Positions 38,228 to 45,658 of a DNA stretch of 54,302 bases are shown piece by piece (the first letter of the stretch is position 1; every line of letters begins with the position of its first letter). A program made the translations under genes and the position numbers. Source of the stretch: a virus. Location: positions 1 through 54,302 of IMG/VR virus record IMGVR_UViG_3300042731_006898; one strand, written 5' to 3'. Under the pieces are notes generated by a model. The model searched no databases and was not told the DNA's origin. It worked only from the letters and a program-made list of their open reading frames with translations.

Positions 38228-39428
38228 GTCCGAGGCTGGTCTCGCCGCCTTCGCCCAATATGCGGACATTCCGGGCTACAAGGGTGGGGTTTTTCGTCGC
38301 ACCTACGCCGACCTCAAGAAACCGGGCTCTCTGATCTCCCGATCCAAGGAATGGTGGCAGAACACTGATGCCCGCTACTCCTCCCAGGATCACGCATGGT
38401 ATTTCCCGTCCGGTGCGGTACTCCAGTTCGGCTATCTCGAGCATGAGGACGACAAGTACCGTTACCAGTCCTCCGAATACCACTTCATCTTCTTCGACGA
38501 GCTCACCCAATTCTCCAAGACCCAATACGTCTACCTGATTGGCCGTACACGCCGTCTCACCCGCGAAACGATGCTCGAGAAGTACGGCATCGACATGGAG
38601 ATCCCGCTCCGCATCCGTTCAGCCTCCAACCCGGGCGGGATCGGCCACGCTTGGGTGAAGGAACGGTTCATCGGCACCCGCTCCAAGCCTGTTCGCCATC
38701 CGAACCGCCTGTACATCCCGGCCACTCTCGAGGACAACCCGTCCCTCGACCAAGAGTCCTACCACGAGAACCTGATGGAGCTCGACCCGATCACCCGGGC
38801 GCAACTCCGCTACGGCGATTGGGAATCCGACCTGGCTGGCAACAAGTTCCAGGAGGACTGGTTCGTCAAACACGAGTCAGTCCCGCACAACCAAAGGTTC
38901 CAGACGATCATTCGCTATTGGGACACGGCAGCTACGGAACCGCGCAAAGGCGAAGACCCCGACTTCACGGTCGGCACCCTCTACGCCCTCGACTTCAACA
39001 ACGAGTTCTGGGTGCTGGATGTCTGCCGGTTCCGGGGCACACCCGCCGAGAACGAGGAGCGGATCCTCGCCATCGCACGCCGGGACGGGGTCGGAGTCGA
39101 AGTCTGGATGGAGCAGGAACCGGGCGCCTCGGGCAAACACATGATCGACCACTATCGGCGCAACGTGCTCTACGGGTTCGCCTTCTATGGGCTCCGCACC
39201 ACCGGCCAGAAGGAGGTCCGGGCCAATCCGGTCTCCTCAGCCGCTGAAGGCCGCAACATCCATGTCGTGTTCGGGGAATGGAACGACGCCTGGTTCGACG
39301 AGCTCCGCATCTACCCGAAAGGCTCCCACGACGATCAGATCGACTCCCTCTCCGGGGCCCATTACATCCTCACCCGCAAGATGAAACGCCTCCGAGGCCG
39401 GAAAGCCCGGCAAGGGTTCGGCTACTGA
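38001..39428 (+). CDS. terL: Terminase large subunit
   Basis: The 475-residue packaging motor has Walker A GGAAGGGKS (about 69-77), Walker B FIFFDE (about 155-160) and a C-terminal RNase H-like nuclease with RYWDTA and a terminal GSHDDQIDSLS. The ATG at 38001 follows GAGGAG; ATGs at 38079 and 38118 are alternatives. With the first start it overlaps TerS out of frame by 227 bases. The TerS stop falls in the Walker A codons, so at least a ~110-base overlap is unavoidable. It cuts and translocates phage DNA into the head. Confidence 0.95.
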   Translation: MSTESSTATPSGLRLPSRRLLEQVSSMPSWQREELAKSLMPRLTSWIPIAPWPKQMAFLMAPQKEILYGGAAGGGKSEAGLAAFAQYADIPGYKGGVFRRTYADLKKPGSLISRSKEWWQNTDARYSSQDHAWYFPSGAVLQFGYLEHEDDKYRYQSSEYHFIFFDELTQFSKTQYVYLIGRTRRLTRETMLEKYGIDMEIPLRIRSASNPGGIGHAWVKERFIGTRSKPVRHPNRLYIPATLEDNPSLDQESYHENLMELDPITRAQLRYGDWESDLAGNKFQEDWFVKHESVPHNQRFQTIIRYWDTAATEPRKGEDPDFTVGTLYALDFNNEFWVLDVCRFRGTPAENEERILAIARRDGVGVEVWMEQEPGASGKHMIDHYRRNVLYGFAFYGLRTTGQKEVRANPVSSAAEGRNIHVVFGEWNDAWFDELRIYPKGSHDDQIDSLSGAHYILTRKMKRLRGRKARQGFGY

Positions 39429-39643
39429 TGTTGCGTTGGCTGTGGCGTCGTCTGAACGGCCACTTCTGGCATGGGGAAGAGATCGCCACCGCCTACATGC
39501 GGCAACCGGACGGGCAGATGGTACCTTCCGGGATGATCGTCCACATGAGATGCTTGAGATGCGGGCAGGTTGAGAAACGTCGGGTCGGTGCTCGCCCATC
39601 CTCCCCGATGCCCGTATCCTTGGGCCGAGCAGAACAGGAGTAA
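39428..39643 (+). CDS. Small Cys-pair protein between TerL and portal
   Basis: A 71-residue basic product (ATG in the TGATG junction with TerL). It starts MLRWLWRRLNGHFWHGEE and has MRCLRCGQVEKRR, a single CxxC. It probably binds zinc and nucleic acid or the portal/terminase complex. Common position for unknown small genes. Confidence 0.65.
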   Translation: MLRWLWRRLNGHFWHGEEIATAYMRQPDGQMVPSGMIVHMRCLRCGQVEKRRVGARPSSPMPVSLGRAEQE

Positions 39644-39646
39644 CCA

Positions 39647-41146
39647 GTGGCCGTTCCCCTCGAGATCCCGGAAGATGAGCGGCTGACCGAAGACGAAATC
39701 TTCGCCATCCTCTCCTACGCCTCCACCGAACTCACATCCGAACTGGAAGGCATGGAGGTCTATCGGGACTACTACGACAACGAGCAGCCCCTCAACTACA
39801 CGACCCTCGAGTTCGTGCGGGCATTCGGGGAGCAGTTCGAAGGGTTCTCGGCCAACTGGTGTGAGGTGGTGGTCGATGCGGTCGAGGAACGAATCGACCT
39901 GGACCGCATCCTGTACCGCGACGAGAACGGTGAAGTGGCCGAAGAAGCCTCCGACCAGATCTGGACGACACTCCACCTGAACCGGTTCGAAACCCTCCAG
40001 AACGAGCTCTACAACCGGGCCCTCGTCGAAGGGCGTTCGGCTGTGATCGTGTGGCCCGACCCGGTCCTCGGCGCTCGAGTGGACTTCCAGGAACCGCAGA
40101 ATGTGCTGGTCGTCTACGACTCCGACGACTCCCGCAAAGTGTCCTATGCGATCAAGCGGTGGGTCACCAATTCGGGCGAGTCACGCCTCAACCTGTACCT
40201 GCCGAACTACCTGTACAAGTTCACTTCGGGACGCCGCCTTTCCCTCGTCGGTGACACCTCCGACCGCAACTCTGAAGCGACCGGCTGGGTGCCTCGCCTG
40301 CCCGAAGAGACCGGTGATCCTTCGTGGCCGCTCCCGAACCCGTTCGGTGAAGTCCCGGTCGTCGAGTTCTTCGGCCGTAAGAACCGCTCCGAATTGACGA
40401 ACATCACGCCCCTGCAGGACATGCTCAACAAGATGATCGTCAACATGAGCGTCACCGCCGACTTTGCTGCCTACCGCCAGAAGTATGTGGTGTCATCCAA
40501 CGCAGAACCGGACGGCGGTTGGAAGTCCTCCCCCGGATATGTGTGGCATCTGATGCCGGAAGTAGATGTGGAAGGGAAGCCCCTCCCCACTCAGATCGGT
40601 TCCCTCGAAGAGTCCTCCCCCGAAGGGTACATCCAGATCATCGAAGCGATGCTGCAGATGATTACCCAGATCTCCAAGACGCCGACCTACTACTTCTTCC
40701 AGACCTCCAAGGCGGGTGGCCGAGGTGACGCCCCTTCCGGCGACTCTCTCCGTGTCACCGAAACGGGCCTCATCAAGAAGTGCGAGAAGCTGATGGAGTC
40801 CTGGTCGCCGGCCTGGGTTCAGGTCGGCCGTCTCATCTGGAAGGCGATCGGCAACTCTGAGCTCCCGGACGTAGGCGAATGCTCCTGGGCCAACCCTCAG
40901 GCCCAATTCATGACCATGCTGCTCGAAGAGGGTCGGCGCATGATCGAAGACCTTCAGCTTCCGCCCGAAATGGCTTGGCGTCATATCGGGCTGTCCGAAC
41001 GGCAGATTCAGGAGGCTCGTGCCTGGCGTGACGAGAACCAGCCTCTCGGCCAGGTGGTCACTCGGGTCAATGTCATCGAAGAGGAACCTGCCCCCGAGAA
41101 TGTGGAGCTCTCACAGTCGGCGGTACCGAATGCCGCAAAGCAGTAG
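39647..41146 (+). CDS. Portal protein
   Basis: The 499-residue protein starts at GTG behind AGGAG. Length, place after TerL and sequence features (FGEQFEGFSANWCEVVVDAVEERID near residue 65; long C-terminal helices) match SPP1 gp6-like portals, which form the dodecameric ring for DNA entry and head-tail connection. It ends in an acidic tail. It is followed by the promoter region before the scaffold. Confidence 0.9.
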   Translation: MAVPLEIPEDERLTEDEIFAILSYASTELTSELEGMEVYRDYYDNEQPLNYTTLEFVRAFGEQFEGFSANWCEVVVDAVEERIDLDRILYRDENGEVAEEASDQIWTTLHLNRFETLQNELYNRALVEGRSAVIVWPDPVLGARVDFQEPQNVLVVYDSDDSRKVSYAIKRWVTNSGESRLNLYLPNYLYKFTSGRRLSLVGDTSDRNSEATGWVPRLPEETGDPSWPLPNPFGEVPVVEFFGRKNRSELTNITPLQDMLNKMIVNMSVTADFAAYRQKYVVSSNAEPDGGWKSSPGYVWHLMPEVDVEGKPLPTQIGSLEESSPEGYIQIIEAMLQMITQISKTPTYYFFQTSKAGGRGDAPSGDSLRVTETGLIKKCEKLMESWSPAWVQVGRLIWKAIGNSELPDVGECSWANPQAQFMTMLLEEGRRMIEDLQLPPEMAWRHIGLSERQIQEARAWRDENQPLGQVVTRVNVIEEEPAPENVELSQSAVPNAAKQ

Positions 41147-41149
41147 TTC

Positions 41150-41187
41150 TTGGCGAAAGCCGTTCGACGCCTCTAGGCTATCGAACG
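41150..41187 (+). promoter_or_regulatory. Promoter candidate with flanking TTCGA inverted repeat
   Basis: TTGGCG (41150-41155), 18 bases, TAGGCT (41174-41179). CGTTCGA (41161-41167) and TCGAACG (41181-41187) flank the -10 box as a perfect inverted repeat. A further GCGTGC...GCACGC stem lies at 41,199-41,218. This would drive the scaffold-capsid genes separately from packaging genes. Confidence 0.5.
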
Positions 41188-41258
41188 TAAGTTCCCTAGC
41201 GTGCCGGGCAAAGCACGCACCGAAGCTGGCCGGATTCGCTAGCACCCGAGGAGGGACA

Positions 41259-41915
41259 ATGAGACGGTTCATCGACCTGTACGGAGCAGAGGAGGAGGAA
41301 GGAAGCAACGACGAGGCCGAGGGCGAAGAGGAATCCCTAGAGGAAACCCCCGAAACCCGCACGGTCACTGCCGAGGAGCTCGAGACGATCGCTGCTCGAG
41401 CCGCAGGTAGGGGCTCCCGAAAGGCCACCAAAGACCTGGCCAAAGAGCTCGGATTCGAATCTGTTGCAGCCATGAAGGATTTCGTGGCCGAACAGAAGAA
41501 GGCTCGAGACGAGGCCCGCTCTGAGGACGAAAAGGTCCGGGAAGCCGCAGCCCAGGCGGCGAAAGAGGCAGCCGAAGAGCGCAATCGGCTCCGCACCGAA
41601 CGGCTCCAACTGGCCATCCAGAGAGGCATCGTTGCTACCGGAATCACCGACGAACGGAAACTGAACCGGATCACAGCCCTCGTGCGAGAAGACCTGGACC
41701 CTGAACTGGACGAAGAGGAATGGTCAGAGGGAGTCAGCGAAGCGATCGGGGCCATCCGCAAGGACATGCCCGAACTCTTCACGCCCCCGAAGACGACCCC
41801 CGGATCCGGCGACGGTGGAGCCAGAGGCTCATCCACTCGGGACGAGACGAAGACGAAGGAAGAACAGTGGGAAGCGGAGTTTCGCCGCAAGGGCATGGTC
41901 CCCTTCCCGCAGTAG
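41259..41915 (+). CDS. Capsid scaffolding protein
   Basis: The 218-residue product from ATG at 41259 (GAGGAGGGACA upstream) is almost entirely charged helix (EEEEGSNDEAEGEEE at the start, a long KKARDEARSEDEKVRE coiled coil) with a C-terminal TKEEQWEAEFRRKGMVPFPQ tail. This is the standard build of phage scaffolds, which template capsid assembly and are then lost. It lies between portal and capsid genes. Confidence 0.85.
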   Translation: MRRFIDLYGAEEEEGSNDEAEGEEESLEETPETRTVTAEELETIAARAAGRGSRKATKDLAKELGFESVAAMKDFVAEQKKARDEARSEDEKVREAAAQAAKEAAEERNRLRTERLQLAIQRGIVATGITDERKLNRITALVREDLDPELDEEEWSEGVSEAIGAIRKDMPELFTPPKTTPGSGDGGARGSSTRDETKTKEEQWEAEFRRKGMVPFPQ

Positions 41916-41933
41916 ACAAAGGAAGCTACACGA

Positions 41934-42362
41934 ATGGCACGACCTGACAAGGTCTACAGCCGATTTCGTGCGGTGGTCGGAACTGCCGCTCTCACCGGAC
42001 AGTTCGGTGGCCCCTCGGCCGCCAAGGAACTGATCTGTGTCGAGACCGGGACCGACGGCAAGCTCTACGCATCCGATCAGGGTGCCGCTGAGGGCGTCGT
42101 CTGGACCCCGGAAGGCAAGGCCGACCCGACCGTCTCGAACTACAACGTGGCTCCGATCGGTTCTACCGTCACCGTCTTCACTTCCGCCGAGTTCACAGAC
42201 GACCTGGACACCCTCGTTGCGGGTGACAAGGTGTGGTCTGCGGCCTCTGGCGGGATCGTGGAGTCGGCTCCGGGCACCGGTACGGTCCAGAAGATCGGGA
42301 TGGTCGTCACCGACGACACTGGCGATGACCGACTCATCATCAACGTGCCCCTCGCTGACTAG
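41934..42362 (+). CDS. Capsid decoration-like protein
   Basis: A 142-residue beta-rich product, directly before the major capsid gene, the usual place for a head decoration or stabilisation protein. Strands alternate with Gly/Thr/Asp turns. It is preceded by AAAGGAAG. The call rests on position, size and fold. Confidence 0.7.
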   Translation: MARPDKVYSRFRAVVGTAALTGQFGGPSAAKELICVETGTDGKLYASDQGAAEGVVWTPEGKADPTVSNYNVAPIGSTVTVFTSAEFTDDLDTLVAGDKVWSAASGGIVESAPGTGTVQKIGMVVTDDTGDDRLIINVPLAD

Positions 42363-42371
42363 GAGACAGAC

Positions 42372-43547
42372 ATGAGTGAACTCATTGCTGCCTCCTTCGA
42401 GGAGGCACTCGCCCTGTTCAATGACCGCTACGGGCCTCTCTACGGGAAGGCCCCCGACCTGTACGGCGCAGACGATGCCCCTCAGGGGTTCCACGCTCGA
42501 GCCGATGTCGGTGAACGCTCCACTGTTGACGGAACGCCGCTCCCCACCATGTGGGAAGAGTTCCGTTCCCGGCTGGCCGTGTTCAACCGGCAGGCGGACG
42601 CTTTCGTGTCGAAGGTGACGTTCCCTGTGACCGTCACCACCGACCGGGTGGCGATCCCTCGGCGTGCGAAGATGGAGCCGGCGACCGAGTTCGGTCAGCC
42701 GACCCTGATCCGCACGGAGCGTGTCCCCCGGGCCTACTACCTGAAGCACTACGACTTGGGCTTTGGTTTCACCCAGGAGTTCCTGGATGACGCCACCGAC
42801 CAGGAGATCGTTGGGGTCAGGCTGTTGGCCGAGGAGGCGTACACGCGCCGGATGCGCCAGGAGATCCTCGAGATCCTGTTCGAAGCGTCGAACTTCACGG
42901 ATCCGAAGGAAGGACTGGCCATCAAGAAGCTCTACAACGCTGACGGGGAGATCCCGCCGGAATACGAGGGCTTCACCCACGATGGAACTCACACCCACTA
43001 CCTGTACACGGCCAGTACGTCCCTCGCTTCCACCGATGTGGATGCGATGGAGACGCATCTGATCCACCACGGGTATGGGGACCGCACCGCCGAGGGCGCT
43101 GGCGGCAACCTGGAACTCCACGTTCCTCGTGGCCTCATGTCCACGGTGCGGGGCTTCACCGGCTTCATTCCGGCAGCCTCCGCTTCAGTCCTCACCGAGA
43201 TGAGCAACTCGGGTGTCGTGATCGGGCGCACGCCCGGTTCGGGTGAGTCGAACATCGAGGGCTACTACGGCCGTTTCGCTGTGATCGAGAACAACTCGGT
43301 CCCGGCCGGCTACGTCATGGGTCTGGCGACCGGTGGCGAGTTTGCAATCCAGAACCCGGTGGGGATGCGGATGCACCGCAACCCGTCCGCTCGTGGGCTG
43401 CGACTCAACCCGGGCCGTCGGGACTACCCACTCCAGGACTCGTACTACGACTGCTACACGGGTGGCGGCGTCAGGCACCGCGGTGCTGCCGTCCTCATGT
43501 ACGTGGACACCGGTTCGGGTTCCGCCTGGGTCGATCCGACCTTCTAG
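42372..43547 (+). CDS. Major capsid protein (HK97 fold)
   Basis: The 391-residue protein starts 10 bases after the decoration gene (AGGAGACAGAC). Its length, its position after scaffold and decoration genes, and an N-terminal arm followed by an E-loop-like segment with VTVTTDRVAIPRRAKMEPATE and a helix-rich P-domain fit an HK97-type coat protein. The abundant Gly/Tyr C-terminal end resembles the A-domain. It forms the icosahedral head. Confidence 0.9.
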   Translation: MSELIAASFEEALALFNDRYGPLYGKAPDLYGADDAPQGFHARADVGERSTVDGTPLPTMWEEFRSRLAVFNRQADAFVSKVTFPVTVTTDRVAIPRRAKMEPATEFGQPTLIRTERVPRAYYLKHYDLGFGFTQEFLDDATDQEIVGVRLLAEEAYTRRMRQEILEILFEASNFTDPKEGLAIKKLYNADGEIPPEYEGFTHDGTHTHYLYTASTSLASTDVDAMETHLIHHGYGDRTAEGAGGNLELHVPRGLMSTVRGFTGFIPAASASVLTEMSNSGVVIGRTPGSGESNIEGYYGRFAVIENNSVPAGYVMGLATGGEFAIQNPVGMRMHRNPSARGLRLNPGRRDYPLQDSYYDCYTGGGVRHRGAAVLMYVDTGSGSAWVDPTF

Positions 43548-43561
43548 ACCCTCTAGCCTGG

Positions 43562-43588
43562 GAGGGAGGGGCCTTGTGCCCCTCCCTC
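43562..43588 (+). terminator. 11-bp hairpin after the major capsid gene
   Basis: GAGGGAGGGGC pairs perfectly with GCCCCTCCCTC around CTTGT, 15 bases after the capsid stop. No T-run follows, so it probably lowers read-through or protects the abundant capsid mRNA 3' end, not full termination. Confidence 0.6.
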
Positions 43589-43607
43589 TCCTGAAAGGAA
43601 TCGCACG

Positions 43608-43985
43608 GTGTTCAGCCCAGAACAGGAAGGGATCATCACCAAGGCTCGTATCGACTACGACCGGCGTGGTCATCCAGAATGGGTCGCTCGCCTCGAACAC
43701 CAGTTGAGGTCGGGTGTGCCATTCGAGGATCTCAACTGGCCCGACCAGGAGCCCCCACCGAACATTTCGGCCCGCAAGCCGATCCGCCCCGAAACGGGTG
43801 TGGACATCGACCTTCTTCGCATTCCGCCCCGATACGGCAAAGGCTCCTCGACCGACAATTGGCGGGAGTTCGCCAAGCTCGTTCTCGATATGGAGCACGA
43901 CCTGATCGACGACCTCGGCCGTGACGACCTCATCAACCTGATCGAAGACCGGGACGTTATTGATCCTCCCCCGTTCGATGATTGA
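43608..43985 (+). CDS. Hypothetical head protein
   Basis: A 125-residue acidic product starting with GTG behind AAAGGAA. It is helical with a Pro-rich middle (PDQEPPPNISARKPIRPE) and an acidic end (DPPPFDD). It lies between the capsid gene and a regulated-looking promoter. Function unknown; possibly a head-completion or maturation factor. Confidence 0.65.
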   Translation: MFSPEQEGIITKARIDYDRRGHPEWVARLEHQLRSGVPFEDLNWPDQEPPPNISARKPIRPETGVDIDLLRIPPRYGKGSSTDNWREFAKLVLDMEHDLIDDLGRDDLINLIEDRDVIDPPPFDD

Positions 43986-44020
43986 CCGGGTACCCTGATT
44001 CGAAGTACAGTCAACTTCGA
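43982..44020 (+). promoter_or_regulatory. Promoter candidate with overlapping TCGAA inverted repeat
   Basis: TTGACC (43982-43987), 18 bases, TACAGT (44006-44011), a good match to -35/-10 boxes. The perfect repeat TCGAAGT-7-ACTTCGA (44000-44020) overlaps the -10. It resembles the TTCGA repeat at 41.17 kb, suggesting a shared regulator or shared RNA-level role. Confidence 0.55.
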
Positions 44021-44036
44021 TCAGTGAGGAGATAAG

Positions 44037-44474
44037 GTGGCGCAGGAACGCATCATCAGGGCCGGTGCTGCCGGCACTTACGATGATTCGACTCGTGCAG
44101 TGGAGCGATCCGTTGCCGAGCGTGCGGAGGCTCTCCGTGACGGCGAAAGGCTCGTGATCGAACGCATCTTCAAGGTCGGGGTGGCGAACAGCCGCTCCGG
44201 TACTCCGGTAGCCATGCCGGCAAAGGAGCGTCTTGTTTTCGTGCCGAAAGTCGAAGACTGTGAGGAGATCCCCGCTACCGAAATCGAGCGAGGCAACCGC
44301 CTTATCACGGTCCCCGAAAGGGACTCGAAGATGGGCACTCATGTCATCGTTCAGGATGTCGAGATCCAACGGATCGACGGCAGACCCATCAACGTGACTG
44401 TTCTCGCAAGGGCTCAGGCGGGTATCGAAGTACGAATGCAACTTGAACCCGGAACCCTTGTGAGGAGGTTCTGA
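44037..44474 (+). CDS. Hypothetical virion protein
   Basis: A 145-residue beta-rich basic product with GTG start behind GAGGAGATAAG. It is the first gene after the regulated-looking promoter. It ends PGTLVRRF and overlaps the next ATG by one base. No known family; small beta protein in the head region. Confidence 0.65.
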   Translation: MAQERIIRAGAAGTYDDSTRAVERSVAERAEALRDGERLVIERIFKVGVANSRSGTPVAMPAKERLVFVPKVEDCEEIPATEIERGNRLITVPERDSKMGTHVIVQDVEIQRIDGRPINVTVLARAQAGIEVRMQLEPGTLVRRF

Positions 44475-44908
44475 TGGCCGACTTCGTATACAACATCGCT
44501 CTCGGACGCCGAGGCGACGACTGGAGCACCGCTACGATCCGTGCGCTGCTCCTGACTGTCAAGGAAGCGGACGACACGCTCCGTGACTACGACAATGTGG
44601 GGGCGATCCTTGGTGGGTCGAACACCGAAACGACCGCCACCGGCTACAGCCGGATCACCGACATCAGCCCGTCCGCTCCTTCGGTGGACGACACCAACAA
44701 CCGCACCGACTTCGATGCGGCCGACCTGTCGTTCGGAGCTCTCGGGAACGGCACCAACCAGTCGATCGTCGGAGTGGAAACCTACAAGTTCGTCACCGAC
44801 GACGCAGGCTCCACCCCGATCTCCCACCATGACCTGTCCTTCACCACGGATGGCTCTTCGGTGACCATCCAGTGGGCCACCGCAGGGGTGTGGCGAGCGG
44901 CCGGCTAA
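44474..44908 (+). CDS. Hypothetical virion protein, head-fibre/decoration-like
   Basis: A 144-residue product, Thr/Ser/Asp-rich and beta-patterned, with a TDISPSAPSVDDTNNRTDFDAADLSF stretch typical of secreted or virion surface domains. TGATG coupling to the upstream gene. It may sit on the head surface near the repeat protein. Confidence 0.65.
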   Translation: MADFVYNIALGRRGDDWSTATIRALLLTVKEADDTLRDYDNVGAILGGSNTETTATGYSRITDISPSAPSVDDTNNRTDFDAADLSFGALGNGTNQSIVGVETYKFVTDDAGSTPISHHDLSFTTDGSSVTIQWATAGVWRAAG

Positions 44909-44929
44909 CCCACCCTCGAGAAGACAGCA

Positions 44930-44959
44930 GGAGGGTGGCTGCTTTGGTGGCCACCCTCC
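44930..44959 (+). terminator. 10-bp hairpin before the methyltransferase-like gene
   Basis: GGAGGGTGGC and GCCACCCTCC form a perfect stem around 10 bases, in the 69-base gap after the 44474 gene. No T-run; probably an attenuator or mRNA processing/stability stem. Confidence 0.5.
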
Positions 44960-44977
44960 ACTCTCTAGGAGAAGAAG

Positions 44978-45658
44978 ATGGCCGACACGGTGTGGGATCA
45001 GGCGGCGTTCGACGAGGCGTACAAGCGGTACGACTATGCCACGAACGCGATGGTCCCCTCGTACCGTCGGGACTACATGCGTGACTCGGAACAGTGGCGC
45101 ACCGAACTGCTCCAGTTGGGTCTGCAACTTCCCGGCTTCACTCCCGGCAAGTACGTTCTCATCGTCGGATGCGGGTTCGGGTGGAGCATCGAGTACGCCA
45201 TTGACGAATGGGGACACGACCGCATCTGGGGTACCGACATCTCGGCCTTCATCCAGGGCAACAAGAACGCCGGGGGAAGTCTCGGCACAGCCCAATCCCG
45301 GCCCGATGTCGCCCCGCTGATCCTCGACATCAATATCACCGACCCGAACGCCGCCAATCTCTTCAAGGCTGCCGGGGCTGGTCAGAACAGCAAGTTCGAT
45401 TGGGTCATCACCGAAGAGGTGGTGGAGGGGATCGACCCGGCGAACCTGTCGGGGTTCCTCGACGCCTGCGAGGCGCTGCTGCGCCCGAACGGGAATGTGG
45501 GGCACATCGTCACGACCGAGCAGACACCCGAAGGGCCGGGTGACATCCACGACCGTACCCTCGGTATCCGCTGGCGCAGCCTGGCCGATTGGGTGGCCGA
45601 ACGGCCTTCCCACTACTGGCTTGATGTGTGGAGTTGGACGCTCGGAGGCGGTGCCTAA
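44978..45658 (+). CDS. SAM-dependent methyltransferase-like protein in the structural cluster
   Basis: A 226-residue protein with AGGAG at its start. KYVLIVGCGFGWSIEYAIDEWG (split around residues 58-80) followed by GTDISA matches motif I and the acidic end of strand 2 of class I methyltransferases. FDWVITEEVVEGI near residue 145 fits motif IV. It is placed amid head genes, unlike DNA methylases, so a virion protein or glycan substrate is possible. A remodelled Rossmann fold with no activity is also possible. Confidence 0.65.
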   Translation: MADTVWDQAAFDEAYKRYDYATNAMVPSYRRDYMRDSEQWRTELLQLGLQLPGFTPGKYVLIVGCGFGWSIEYAIDEWGHDRIWGTDISAFIQGNKNAGGSLGTAQSRPDVAPLILDINITDPNAANLFKAAGAGQNSKFDWVITEEVVEGIDPANLSGFLDACEALLRPNGNVGHIVTTEQTPEGPGDIHDRTLGIRWRSLADWVAERPSHYWLDVWSWTLGGGA

